From positions 320,008,250-320,072,249 of the forward strand of contig JAUPFV010000001.1 of assembly GCA_036936605.1 (NCBI GenBank): a DNA stretch of 64,000 nt, written 5' to 3'. The position numbers were made by a program, and so were the translations under genes. A model generated the notes under the pieces. That model did not search any database. It saw only the letters and a list, made by a program, of their open reading frames with translations, and was not told the DNA's origin. Source of the stretch: Limnanthes douglasii subsp. nivea. Lineage: Eukaryota > Streptophyta > Magnoliopsida > Brassicales > Limnanthaceae. Of the stretch, positions 11,660 through 24,320 are shown piece by piece; position 1 is the first letter of the stretch; each line of letters begins with the position of its first letter.

Positions 11660-11837
11660 TGTTAGAATATTCAGTGTATTAAGTTTCCTTGTATGGGCCT
11701 CTAAGTTCTCTATATATTGAGAGCCTTACTTGGGTTTGCATTATAAAAAAATAGTTCAATACAAAAAGGGAACATTTCCTAATAAACACAAAACCCCAGT
11801 CGATTCCTGCGGCTACTTCTCTCTTTGTTTTTTAACA
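11660..11837 (+). repeat. 3' LTR of the copia element (178 bp)
   Basis: It starts TGTTAGAATATT directly after the polypurine tract and ends ...TTTTTAACA, giving the usual TG...CA edges. A tatatattga string near 11711 may be the LTR TATA box. With no 5' partner, age and target duplication cannot be read. Confidence 0.75.
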
Positions 11838-12959
11838 GTAATGAAAAAAGATATCTAGAATAGTTGTAAGATTTTAAAACGATATTACATTTTGTACTTC
11901 TATTTCCCAACCTAATCGTCTATTTATAGATTTTAACAAAACTATACTAAAGAACATGTCACTTCATAAATGTTTGAATTCAAAAAAATATGTATTTTGT
12001 AAGTTCACATAAATTTGCTTATAGTGATAAGCGACAAAGCTCATCGTGGGGAGCAACTTGATAAATGTTATTTCAAACCACGATGATAGTCATTGCAAGG
12101 AGTATATTACTTGATGTCGCAAAATACCTTATGGAATTTATAGTAGGTTAAATATCCCCAAACGTCACGATAAGAGATTTTTTTTGTTGCGGTGTCGACC
12201 AATAATCCTCACCTTATCATAACAAGCAATCTCATTGACACAAATAATGGTCTGTAAATTATAATTCTAAGTATTTTTTTAGGTAATTGCATGGACCCTT
12301 CTTATCATGGTGATATTAGTCATCATTGACCTTTTTGGATTAGATATTTACCTCTCAACCTCGTTTGCTTCTCTAATTATATATTTACTTGGACGACCCG
12401 AACTCGTCATTGGGTCAATTCTGATCACCTAATATAATGAATAATTACAACAATCTTTCATTATATATATATATATATATATATCATAAAAAAAATTATA
12501 CATAAAGTTAGATATATAGTTCAGTTTAAATTTTATCTTAGTATACATATTGTAAAGTTTGGCGAGAAGCTTTGATCATCATAACTCTGAAGCAACTGTT
12601 ACATTTGACCAAACCAACGATTTCACACATACATACGTCTTACTATATGTTTATCCTAAGTTTTCAACAATATTTTTGTTGTATGTTTTATCTACTAAAA
12701 GAATTTTACTTGACAACAATTCATTCTCTCCATAGATGCGATAGCATCCATAGATTCTTATAAGTACAAATTCTATAGTGTTTCCATTATCTTCAAATAT
12801 ACATATCATACATAAACTTAATTTTATTCGAAACTCTTTATACATATCCTTCAACGCTAATAACCAGTATATACAACTCATCACAAATGTAACTCAATTT
12901 TAATATGTTGAAACTTTCACAAGTAACTAAAATTTTAATATATTCACCAGTTTAAGAGT
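11838..12959. other. Gene-free DNA
   Basis: No family was recognised. There is a short (AT)n run at about 12464-12484. Frames at 12572-12763 and 12884-12651 overlap on opposite strands and look like chance. Confidence 0.4.
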
Positions 12960-15860
12960 TTTACTCTCGTCGTTTTAGATGATGCTTAGTTTACCATTCT
13001 TGAGCTAATAATTTGGTAAACATACCTGTCATGTTCTGCATAGACCAAACATACGACACTGATATGATTTCGCCTATAATCAATTATCTAACATACTTAT
13101 GTCTAACATTTATACGTTTAAACTTTCGTTGCAAATACCATAATAAGCTTTACCAAATGTTAACAACAATCATAATGATTTTAGATTATTATTTTACCAT
13201 TTTAATTTAATGATATTTCTAGCAATAGATCTCTCAATCATTCAAATTTATTTTACGTTTCAACCAACTGTATGAACCTATACTAAATAAGTAAATGTGA
13301 GATAATCAGTTTTTTTTATCTAAACCCTAAAATACAACCCTGCCTGTAAATTAAACACACGCCTCATAGTCAAAATGCAACCCCACCTTCAACCACTCGG
13401 GTTGTTGCATGTAAACCTCTTCCCCAAGATCTTCATTTAAGAATATTGTTTTAACACATTCGATGAATTTTATGATTGTATACCGGTGTATTTGAAATAA
13501 ACTTTTTGATGCTAGTGGTTCTCATAACTGAGACATACATGTCAAAATAATTTATATTGTTTTCTACCAAAAAAAAACCCTTATCTTCTAATCTTACTTT
13601 GAATGCTTGAATATACAATATGTGTTTCATTTATTTCAAGATACTTAGTTACAACTTCTTGGTCTTGAACCATAGGTAAATCTACCAATTTTAACTGTAG
13701 TTTTATAATGTTGAATTTATTTTATCATTTATGATATGCGGTAGATATATAATCTCTAGATTATATTATCTCTTTGTAAGATTTGGTATTATTTACTAAA
13801 AAATAAACCACAATAAGTTTCCATATGATTTTTTGACATCTTTGTTTTACCAAGAAAAAAAGAAACTTATTAAAACATATATCATTGAATCCTATATTTT
13901 TGGTTATTTTATTTGTGACTCATGTGCTTCTTTTGAATTATTTTCCTTATTTTCCATAGCTTTTTTTATTATAATATAACTTGGACTCAAATAATTATAC
14001 TTTTAATCATTGAGTCATACTTTTAAACTCCAAGCCTAACAACGTATAAGTTTTGTTATTCGCTATGTGGCCCACAAAAACACATCTCGTAGATTTTGGA
14101 CCTAACTTTGTTCTATTTAGATTTATGTTCTTGGAAAACGCTAAGAATCCTTACCTTCTCAAATTTCCAATATTTAGTTTTCTTAATTTCCATAACTCAT
14201 ATTGAGAAATTTAGTTTTCTTAAGAGGAACACGATTTGTAATATCACATGTCGTTAAAATAAATTCGCCATATAAGTTTACATGAAGTACATTTATTAGC
14301 ATAACATTTGGTATCTCAATTAAATTCTATGATTGCATTCAACCAACCCATTTTATTAGGCGGCGTGAGGTATTGATCATACATGAATTATCCTCTCATC
14401 TTCACAAAACCTATAAAATTTACTTTAAAAATATTTTGCTCCACTATCACTATGAAGTATAATAATCTTATGTAGTTTATTTTCAATATCAGTTTTGGAT
14501 ATCTTATACATGTTAAAGGTGTCATTATTGTGTTTAATAAAAAGGCATAAGTATACCCAAAGTACTCATCTATAAAAAATCTAAAGTATGTTTTACCCAT
14601 GCGTCAAAATATCATTTAAATCGTATATATTATTGTTTATCAAGTTTAATAATTTTGTACATATTTTTAGGGTCTTATAAGGTCTCCTAATAATTTTTAA
14701 TTCAACATATAATTCTAATTTTTCATATAAATTTTCATCATAACTTAGAAATTAAATTATAATTATTATTTTAATCGCGCATTGACATATATGGGCAAGT
14801 TTATCTTGTCGAAATAAATAATTATCATGCGAGCACGAGTAAATATAATTTTTGAATTTATTAATATATAAATAAAAAGCACATAGAATTATAAGATTTT
14901 ATAAAAGATTAATGCAAACGTATTTTTATTAATTATTTCCATAACAAATTGAACATTAGTAAGAGTTATCTTATTTCTAAGATCATATTATACATTATTC
15001 AAATTTTGAATGTTGGTGTTTCACATTTACACCTCTTTTGTTTTCCTATTTTTTCCTTTATTTTAAATACAAATTTATCATTGAAATGTGTACATATGTG
15101 AAATTATCGTACAATCTACCTTAATTTTTATCTTCTATCATATTAACCTCTATTACCAAATAAAAACTTTATTCCTCAACGAATTTGAAGATTATCAAGT
15201 TCGTTGCTCCAATCGACTCTTACACAAACTTATGTTTTTTTTGTTCCATTGCATTTATACTTGTCGAAGTTCTGGTTGTGAACTTTTCCTTTGCATTTTT
15301 AATATATGCATCTTTTTCAATAATTAAATTTAATACATGCATCTTTTTTCAATACTTAATGCTTATGGATTTGTTCCAAAATAATACAATGTGAATGATC
15401 ATTTTCTAGTATATTAGTCAATTTTACGATAATTGCTTCCAACTAGAAAATTTTGGAATGTACTATTTTTCACGAATAATAACTTATTTACGATAATTTC
15501 TAATTCATATATTTAGGGAAGTAACAATTTTCCATCTAATAACTTGGAATAAAAATATTAAGATATGAAAATTTTATTATTATATTATTTCTCAAGTGCA
15601 TTTTAGATCTTCTGCAACAAATTCTCAGTCGTGTAAAGATCAATAGATTGTCCATTAAGGTATACAAAATATATCTTAGACATATAAAATAATCATCTTC
15701 ACGTTTGTGTCATAGCTCATTGATTTTTACGGTATCTTTGTCGGTAGATTCTAGAAATTTCCAACTTTAGATCAAGGATGCAATAGACTTATAAAGCCAT
15801 CAACAAGAACATTCGTTTGTTTTGCCACATAATGATTGATTAAAGGATTTATCCTTAATT
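12960..15860 (-). mobile_element. Old Ty1/copia relic, minus strand
   Basis: Reading down the minus strand gives copia parts in the right order. Gag-like sequence lies at about 15850-15560. The integrase part at about 14600-14350 includes YLTPPNKMGW (the TPQQNG motif). The integrase C-terminus is at about 14100-14040. An RT start follows at about 13590-13380, with YFDMYVSVMR, TIFLNEDLGEEVYMQQPEW and IH. The RNase H tail at about 13140-12990 reads KRINVRHKYVR, then SVSYV and FTKLLAQE. The RT catalytic block and most of RNase H are deleted. Stops are frequent and no LTR was recognised. Its wording resembles the relic at 43.5-47.9 kb, so both probably belong to one lineage. Confidence 0.75.
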
Positions 15861-16043
15861 TTATATTATTTCTTATACTAATTTAATTTTTATTTTTAAT
15901 TAATAATAAATAAAATACTCTTATTTATTTTTATATTTTTATTAATAATTTGAGACAAAATAAACTAAATTGTAAATACGCGCTACAATTGGATAAGATG
16001 ATTAAATCCAAAGACCTGAAGGTAAATAAAGTAAGAATAAATC

Positions 16044-16093
<50 letters not shown>

Positions 16094-16984
16094 GTGTAAA
16101 TGTTTCTTATAAATAAGAATGGTTTTATCTTTAGGAGATAATGCTTCAATAAGATGTATAACGTTTCTTATAAATAAAGTTTTCATAGATCAAAGACAAA
16201 GACAAGGATCCAAACATTGAACATAACCTTTTTATATTTTATTAGTATATGCTAAACTCTTTGTATTTTGGGGTCTTAAAACCTCTCTTTATGCATTTAT
16301 TATAAAGTAGACTTCTCACATTTTAGTTTTTTCTTACATGTTTCTTTTAAATATTAGTATTAATCTTAATACTTTTAATTTTCTATGAGATTAATTGAAT
16401 GATAATAGATTTAGGTTGAGACCGAGAGGTAAAATATATTTCAAATCTATACTAATATTACTAATATCACTGGGTTGAATGAATAGTATGTCATGACCAT
16501 GATCCAGTAAATTTTGAGCTAGATTCTTAGATTTTATGATCTAATCATATAAGTTATGGACACGAGATATAATCATACATACAAAAAGGTTAGTTGGTCA
16601 CAATATTGTGGAAAAGAACCTAACTTCGAAAAGAATATGTTTAAATTATATTAGATTAATTATTCAAAATCTAAATAAATTGTATATGCATGTTAAAAAT
16701 ATCCTCGAAAAATTTTCCCAAATTGATTTTAATTTTTTATATTTCAATTACAATTTTTGTATTTCCACCAAAACAATTGAAATATTGGATCACCAATTGC
16801 TTTTTTTATTACTTAATAGATTTTATATAAAGTTATAGATTTAAAGTTAAACAATTTTCCTTTAGGGTTTAATAATTCCCGAGTTTAAATATCCATCAAA
16901 ACTACAATGAAAATTGTACGCTTGCAATTGTTTAATTAGTGGCCTTTGTGTTCCCAAATTAGTTTAGCCAAAATTGGTTCATAA
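15861..16984. other. Gene-free AT-rich DNA with a microsatellite
   Basis: Apart from the AAT microsatellite at 16044-16093 nothing was recognised. Frames here are chance: one at 16186-15983 is simply the microsatellite read as poly-Leu. Confidence 0.5.
16044..16093. repeat. (AAT)n microsatellite
   Basis: About 50 bp of uninterrupted ataataata repeat. Confidence 0.95.
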
Positions 16985-17490
16985 TTTTGATGTTGGTATT
17001 CGTCTCCGTTGTTATTTTCGGATATACTTTTTTTAATCTGAGATTGAGAATTGCATAAACAATACTTACGAATTCTAGTTACCATAAAGTTGATTGGAAA
17101 ACTTATTTAGGAGATATGAAAATTGAAACACGCATGAATGCACTTTTCATTAATAGTTTTGTTCATCATTTAAACTTCTTAGAATAGATTCTCCAAGATA
17201 TAACAAAACTTTAGCTTTTCTGGTTACAAGCATTTTTGTTAGACATATTGAATCAGTTTTAATATTTAGATCAGTGATATATCTTGCATTTCAAATCAAA
17301 AATCCATCAAGTAAGGCTCTACATTCAACTAGTAAGGTCGATTCTTTGTTATATATTTTTATCCAAAAGCCAGAATTTCTCCTTCGTGATCTCTCAATAT
17401 TCTGCCACCATTAACTTTAAATGTTGGTATGTTGAAGCCATCAGTGTTGAGTTTTACTCTGTTTGTAGAGTAAGGTGACCATTTGACTAA
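16985..17490 (-). pseudogene. LINE ORF2 C-terminal RNase H relic
   Basis: The minus strand from about 17478 reads VKLNTDGF, then GGRILRDHEGEILAFG. These correspond to the two opening strands of the RNase H-like (RVT_3) domain at the 3' end of many plant L1 ORF2s (KLNTDGS ... GGVLRDHEG). Downstream, broken text at about 17290-17210 corresponds to the LKLIQYV segment. Stops are frequent. It may be the displaced 3' end of the LINE at 18.49-20.22 kb, which is on the same strand and lacks this domain. Confidence 0.72.
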
Positions 17491-17703
17491 CATAGTAACA
17501 CTTATCTTCTTGATTTTCATGTAACATCGAGGTTTAGCCAGTGTTGATATCTCATGACTAGTGACAAGATTTGATTTTTTTTATGTATCATACATATTCT
17601 ATTTTTTTATTAATTCATAATTTTACTTTATTAATTTTCCATAAAAATTATAGCAGATTAAATATCAATACTAAGAGTTAACCAATTAAATATAATATTA
17701 TAG

Positions 17704-17706
<3 letters not shown>

Positions 17707-17737
<31 letters not shown>
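17707..17737. repeat. (AT)n microsatellite
   Basis: 31 bp of alternating AT. Confidence 0.95.
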
Positions 17738-17738
<1 letters not shown>

Positions 17739-17759
17739 CCAAAATAAAATTTCATTTCA

Positions 17760-18290
17760 TTAAAAGGTTGTTACATGCAGACCCAAAAATTTGAGCTCAA
17801 AAAAGTCTAAAGAAAGTCAAAATATGAAATTGAAAATTGGCAGGGAAAGGTTACTGCGAAGCAAATTTCAAAATCGAGAACTGAGATTAGTCGTGAGAGA
17901 GGTATATGAAGAGAAGATGGAAGAGAAGAAAAAGCTTTCAAAGATTGAATAATTGATCTAAGGAAAACAAATTATCAAAGGGAAATATTTTCTCAAAGAT
18001 TTCTTGAAGCACAAGAGGCATGAGAGCTCGGATGAGCAGAACAGCGTGACTTTAATTGAGGAAATCTATACTAGAGGATTATTTGAGAGGCTCAAGACTT
18101 GGGAGGATTGAAACGATCTCTTTGAATAAGAGAGAGGAGATGAACTGGGAGTAAGAGGCTGATAGATCGATAAGCAGGATGTAGAAAAATATTGTAAAGC
18201 TGGTGGTGATGAAGATGAGCTCGGGGATTCCTTGAAAACTTTTGAGTCAAAAAAAGGATTCTGCTTGAAAAGATGTAAGTTAATCTCAAT
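17760..18290. other. Coding-like but unidentified stretch
   Basis: The plus strand is strongly purine-rich. Read on minus (18289-18092 and onward) it gives a Ser/Pro-rich text with HHH and SLLLP strings; read on plus it gives Lys/Glu-rich text with KMEEKKKLSKIE. Composition differs from the AT-rich flanks. It lies between two LINE pieces of the same strand and may be an insertion separating them. I recognise no family in either reading. Confidence 0.3.
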
Positions 18291-18489
18291 AATAATAAGT
18301 AAAGTAGTAAAGTATATATATGATTAGGATATTAGAGGTCTTTAATTATTAAAGAGTTCTCTAACTATGGCTAATTCCAAGCTACCTAGCATTCAATAGC
18401 TTTGTTTACATTTCAAAGTTCATTTTGTTAACCAGTGAGCAACCTTGTTCTTTTCCAATTTAAGAGCGTATCATATAGTATTTATGAGT

Positions 18490-20215
18490 CAGTCTCAATA
18501 TCTACATCATTTAGATGCATTATGTAGCAAAGAATAAGGCTTTCTTTAAAGCGATTAAAGAAGCTAAGTTTAAAAAATCATCATTTTGAGTGTTCCAATT
18601 CTTTCTTTTAAGGAGACGAACTTGATCTAACCTTATAAGAATTCTATTAACATGAAGTATAATATAGTTAGAATTAATTTTTTCCTTATAAAATTTAGCC
18701 TTGTTTTGGATTTCCAAATAGTCAAGGTAATTATAGGCGGTAAAATTGTACGTAAATGAATTCATGAGGAGAGGATTCAAACCAACAATTGATCATGTGA
18801 TGTATAGTCATATGTTTTATAATTCGCAGGTTGAAAAAAAACAGCTAGAGTGAGTCCAAACCTGCCAAGCAATTTGACAATTAACAAATATGTGATTAAG
18901 GGTTTCTAAGTTATAGAGATCTTGCAATTAGATGCTAAAGTGATATGTGTGTGTTGCATAATATTGTATGTAGGGAACCAGTTGTGAAGCAGCCTCTAAA
19001 GAAGACAATAACATTTATTAGGAATGATGTTGTTCCGGAGTTTTTTATAGGTTTTATATTTATCTCTTTTATTTATGTTTTTGTCCCATATAGCACTAGT
19101 ATTGTAAGAACCATCTTTAGATAGAGTTCAATGTATCTTGTAATCAGTGTTATCTTTGATTGTAAAATTTTGGATTTTGATGATATCATAAGGGAAGACC
19201 AACTCAAAGTTTATTGATATTCCATGTACCTTTAGAGATGAAATCTGTAACCCGGTCTTGAGAGTACCATGAGTTATTCGCATTTCAAAGAGATGAAATG
19301 CTTATAATTACACCAGCTGTCCCACCAAAACTCAACATTGCCTTTCCCAAGTTGCCAAAATATGAATTTATTTGCTATAGGTCTGATGTTCAATAGTCTT
19401 TTCGAGGAGTATGAGCTGTTTGAGGTAGAGTTAACCTGGAAAGGATGCTTATCTATATAGTATTTGTTGTGCATATAGTTAGGCAAATGGAGTTGTTTTC
19501 CCTCAACTTGTACCAAAGTTTACATGAGAAGGCAAGTTGCATGCCTTCTAAGTTTCTCAAGTTCCACATTCATCATAAGGTAGGCATAAGATTTTCCATG
19601 AAGACGAGTGAATAGCTTTGATGTTTCAGTAGTAGCCCAAAATTAATTGCTGCAAATGGTTTCGATTCTTTTAATTACTGCTCTAGGAAGAGAGAGGTTT
19701 TGCATGTGGTAGTACGGGGTGACATATATGATAGATTGAAAGAGTGTAAACCTTCCCCCATAAGACAAGAGACGTTTGTTCCAGTCATAGGCTTTCATTC
19801 TAAACTTTAATATAAGATCTTCAAACTGATTAACCTTGATTCTGCTGATACCCAAGTAGTTAAAAGGCAACGTTTTGATATTAAATCCATTATTGATCTT
19901 GAGGTTGTTAAGTAGTGAAAGAGTGATTCTTTTTTATGGAATAAAAGTAGACTTTTCTTTGTTGATGGTCTAACTTGAAGCTTCTTGGTATTGTTTTGTG
20001 AGGCTGTGGAGGCTAGATGAAGATCCATTGGTGAAGATTACAATATCGTCCGCAAATGTTAAACAAAAGATCAATATAAGACCAGAAGTTTTGAATCTAA
20101 TATTATTATCATGTGTGTAAAGATGGTTTAGACTTCTTATTAAGAATTCATAAACAAAGATAAAGAGACTCGGGATAAATGATCTTATTGTCTTAATCCA
20201 TTTGTTGATTTGATA
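18490..20215 (-). pseudogene. LINE (L1-type) ORF2 relic: RT C-terminal half and zinc-knuckle region
   Basis: From 20215 downward the minus strand gives FIPSLFIFVYEFLIRSLN, then the RT catalytic block TFADDIVIFTNGSS (about 20062-20020). SQTINKEKSTF and MPFNYLGISRIKVNQFEDL (about 19870) follow, then LLSYGGRFTLFQSIIYVTPYY and LPRAVIKRIETICSN. The region IRPIANKFIFWQLGKGNVEF with WWDSWCN (about 19400-19310) and ETLNHIFVNCQIAWQVW (about 18900-18850) belong to the C-terminal connector and zf-RVT part. Frames switch often. The upstream endonuclease and the early RT are absent. The limits are approximate. Confidence 0.87.
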
Positions 20216-21289
20216 GGTTATTTAGACTCGCCAATTTTGATAACTATATATATGATCAGTTTAAAAAAATTATATAAAAAAATATATAATTAAGAAACTT
20301 TAATACAAAAATAGCGACCCGAAATGTAAATAAAAATAAATTACCAATTTAAACCATTTTATTTAATAAAATATATATGTCGGTAAATAAGCTGCAATAG
20401 TTCAAATATTTTTTATTACTAATAATTTATCTAGCTCTAATGAAAACAGCTGGCACAAATATATTTATTACAAGTTGCAATCAGTATAAATTTTAATGAT
20501 TGCAATTCCCATACAACAAAGTAGTCTTAATCAATACAAATATGATTAACTCAAGCTTTTGGGAGTATTTAGTATTGTATATTAGGAATCTTATACGTCA
20601 TACATATATCCAAAGGTGTTCAGTGTAGAAGTTATCGGTGGTGACAAGGACCCATCCCTTAATTAGTTGGTAAATTATATTTTATTAAGTAAAACAAAAA
20701 ACAAAATTACTAGAGGATAAAAAACGCACGCAGATATCGCCTCATTCTTATCTAGTTAACTATAGCTAAACATGGTAAACAATGAAAATGCGTCCGATCT
20801 TTGAAATAGATATCGGGGGTTTTTTTTTATGTCTTGTTAGGATTAAAATCTTATCGTCATGTAGTTAGTTTAATTTATTAAATATATTTTTGGTTTTATT
20901 GTTATTGATTTAATTTATTTAATATTTTTATTTTAAAAATAATAGTTCTAATAGTTTAATAGATTTTTTAATGTGTTTTTGAATTTAAAAACTATTTTTT
21001 ATAAATAATTTTAGTTATTAAAAATAATGGTGTTTATCATAAACGAAAAACTTGAACATGCATAATAACAAAAAATAATAATAATAATTTTTTTATACAA
21101 TAATAATTAATCAAATAAATGTGGTTAGAATTTTAATTTTAGTCGTAAAAAAAACACAACTTAGAAATTTATCATCCAACTAAATACTTGAAACATGAAA
21201 ACAACCAAATACATAAATAAAAGTTAATTCTCAGAATGATCGATATTACAATAAAATATAAAAAAAATTAAATTTTTAAATTATTATTT
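20216..21289. other. Gene-free AT-rich DNA
   Basis: No coding similarity or repeat structure could be supported. Confidence 0.4.
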
Positions 21290-22660
21290 TCATCCTCATC
21301 GGCGAAAGCTTGTGCACGACCGCATCGGTCGGATCCATATTTGTTGATTCCATGGCCACTATCTAATACAATAGTTCATTATCATTTTTCAACATGTCAT
21401 TAACTTCATCTCTAGTGACATCTCTAGTGATATAACAACTACATATGGTCGATGAAGGGGTACGTGCATGTGAAAGGGTGTGTGTTTGTAAAGGAGGACC
21501 ATTCGGATGTTCACCAAAGTGTCGATCATAAAACCCGGACTAGTTAGTTGCACACTAAAATCTTGGAAGTAGTTATGAAAACGTTTTCGGTAATCATAAA
21601 ATCCGATTTTGAACTCTTAATTTTGCAATTGTTTTTATATAATACTATCACTCAATTGTTTAACGGTGTCTTTCATTTGACCCTCCCTTTCATACATGAC
21701 CTCCAACTATATTAGTGGATCTATAATTTACCGACATGATTGTCACCCCGAGGTGGCGGAGGTTGTGTACAATCATTGGTCGTCCATATGCCATGCATAG
21801 AGATTTTAAAGTATTAACACACATCACACACTTCGACCATATGTGCCGATCATGGGTATATATCTCTTGATTTTTTAGATAAATATTTCATTCTACATGT
21901 ATATGAAATTGGATGTTCAACATATTCACTAATATGTATCTCTTTTTTCACAAGTAAATGATATATCAACATCTCATAAGGTAGACTATTTTTTACAATA
22001 TATTATTAATCATCAAATTGGGTTAACTTATGAGGTTCTCGTGCAATAATGTAAAGGTTACAAATGTTTGAATATAAGACATACGTGAATACTTATTACT
22101 AACCATAATTAAATAATCATTAACTAACTTCGTGTCAAGTTCAGTTTAATAGTAATCATTAACTAACTTCGTGTCAAGTTGAGTTTAATAGTAGTCATCC
22201 AACACCTTTTTAATTTTAAAATTCATGCCATAATTTTTTTAATAAATACAATTAAACGAGAACTACTATAAAATTATTCAACAATATCATTATACCAAAG
22301 GCTTGATCATTCAACAAATCCTAACCAACTTAACTTGTCTATGCATTCAATAATAAATTACGTACATGGAATTCCTCTAATTTCATCGGCGACCAAGAAA
22401 ATTTTAGAGAATATTATTTGACCAATATGGTCTCAACGGCGGGTACTTTTCCTCCTCATTTATATCTTCGTGGAGCCTATCATGCATCATTTCTTCTTCT
22501 TCTAATGACACCACATCTTCTTGATAATGTGGTAGATTTATCTACTCGATAACTTTACTGGCGAATTTTCTTGGAGGTGGATTATTGGTGGTTATGGGCT
22601 TGATATACTCTATCCATTCTTTTCATTGTGTTATTTTTTTATATAAATTATTTCATATTA
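21290..22660 (-). other. Possible old transposase-like relic, unidentified
   Basis: Two GC-richer islands (21290-21870 and 22380-22600) contrast with AT-rich flanks. On the minus strand the first gives a coiled-coil-like piece, MYEREGQMKDTVKQLSDSII, then FYDYRKRFHNYFQDF. The second gives an acidic piece with LPHYQEDVVSLEEEEMMHD. Such coiled-coil and acidic tails occur in plant En/Spm (CACTA) associated proteins, but no catalytic motif is visible and the assignment is only a guess. A 41-bp direct duplication (taactaacttcgtgtcaagt ... gtttaatagta) sits at about 22120-22195. Confidence 0.25.
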
Positions 22661-22854
22661 CTAGTTGTTTTAATGGCATTAAAAATGATATAATATCAAT
22701 AGTATTGACCAACATATCTCGTTTTGGCTTATAGACCTAAATTATGCTTTTAATAATAACAAAACGTAGAGATGTATATTTATCTTTAGATAGTCAACAA
22801 AATCTCACCCCAAAACAAACTCTTCCCACGTTAACATTATTGGTACCACTAATT

Positions 22855-23850
22855 TGAATTTTAGGATGAAAACAGCTCCGGAAACCATTTCTTATGAGTA
22901 TTTACTTTGATAAATCTAAGTGTAAACTTTGTAATAAAATTATGTCTTATAAGCCTGGACAACATAATAACAACACCAACGGTATGAGACGACCCTTATA
23001 AAGAAAACGCCAAAATTTAGATGATTATTGAGCTGAACTTGAACATGGGGTCCAAACGACCATAGATCCAAATAAAAGTAATATATATAATTTTAATATG
23101 ATACAAGATATAGAAGAAACGATAATACCCTTGAGAGTACACTTTGTTTTTCTTTTTCTGATAAATGGAGATATAAGAAATTGATTAGTTGATCGATCAA
23201 CCCAAAAACAGATTGCATCCTATGTAGCTCTAGATATTAAAACTTATAAGTTTAAGTTTGTATGCTTAACAAAACGAGAAAAATAATTGTAGTCCATCCC
23301 CTATTTTAGGTGGTAGTAGTACTAGTAGCATGAGAAACAAAATTAGGTCTCGTTATAACTCTTGAGAAATGTTATATAAAGTAGAATGAATACGTCAAGA
23401 ACTACTAAATATTTTAATGAATTCGTATTATATTTGTAAACTTCTTTCGATTTGAGTTTGTATGATGATAATAACCTGATTGATGTCTTAATGTGGTGGA
23501 AGTCTAATAAAACACTTTTTCATATTCTCTCTAGGTTAGCTAATGATTTTATTTCTATACAAATGTCTATAGTAGCAAGTGAATCTGCATTTAGTATGGT
23601 TAAACTACAATACATCGCTAGACGATTAAAACGAACTAGTCAAGCAATTAATGTATGTGGTGCAATTAAGGACTGAACTGCAGCAGAGTATAGAATACAA
23701 GATAAAAAAATATAAAATGGAAGTGCATCAAAATGACATGTTTGATTAACTAAGTGATATTGGAAAATATCTTATAGATAAAGTTGGTGAGGACAAAAAA
23801 TGGTTTGAATTAGAAGACAAATTTATGAATGAAGATAACTTGTAATAGAC
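22855..23850 (+). pseudogene. hAT transposase relic, middle deleted
   Basis: Transposases of the hAT family cut and paste elements with 8-bp target duplications. The start has a BED zinc-finger remnant: SKCKLCNKIMSYKPGQHNNN at about 22918-22977 (the Cys pair is present), then GMRRPL where RRHL is expected, so one zinc-binding His is lost. The C-terminus (23380-23676) is the hAT dimerisation domain, with DVLMWWKSNKTLFHILSRLA, then MSIVASESAFSM. A Glu/Asp-rich tail follows to about 23845, after a stop at 23674. The whole catalytic centre that should lie between is missing, replaced by about 400 bp without similarity. It cannot be active. Terminal repeats were not identified. Confidence 0.85.
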
Positions 23851-23989
23851 GTTTATTAGTGAAATTGTAATTATTTAGTTCAAATTAAGTTGATTTATAC
23901 CAATCCTACCCCACAAAAGTATACGATGTGAAAGGTTTAAATCAACAAAATTTAAGTTTTATCCTTTAATCTCATAATCTAACAACACT

Positions 23990-24320
23990 AACTTATACAA
24001 TTAGACTATAATTAAAATACACTACTAACTAACACTTATCACGATTTTTTATAATAATCAAACTATAACAAAACTTTTAGTACTTATAATCAAACTATAC
24101 TAAATTTATAATTTTTATAATATTCAAACTATAAAAAGTTATACTACAATCAAATTATAACAAATAGTTTATCAAGTATAATAATCAAACTATAATAACA
24201 CTCGCAACTTATAATCAAACCATGATAATCAAACTATAAAACCTCATACTACGTATAAATCATAATATAAAAACTATATAATCAAACTATAATAAAAAGT
24301 TATAAAACAACAAAAGCACT
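23990..24320. repeat. Degenerate AT-rich repeat cluster (TATAATCAAACTATAA)
   Basis: At least eight near-copies of ataatcaaactataa at irregular spacing of about 20-50 bp. It lies about 150 bp downstream of the hAT transposase relic and shares its core with 1.65-1.77 kb. It could be a subterminal repeat region of the element that carried the transposase, but the opposite end has no matching cluster. Confidence 0.6.

Larger units (their letters stand above)
8370..11837 (+). mobile_element. Ty1/copia retrotransposon, 5'-truncated, with 3' LTR only
   Basis: The domain order protease - integrase - RT - RNase H - polypurine tract - LTR is that of Ty1/copia. The left end starts inside the protease region (about 8395-8540, with the string SYDPKDFGDMSSP). 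There is no gag, primer site or 5' LTR, and LINE ORF2 sequence lies directly upstream. No copy of the 3' LTR sequence was noticed elsewhere in the window. The coding region carries several stops (9250, 9931, 10444, 11223, 11484) and at least one frameshift near 10640, so it is inactive. Confidence 0.92.

Noticed and set aside
15983..16186. A frame with a poly-leucine tract
   Set aside because: It is the AAT microsatellite read on the minus strand.
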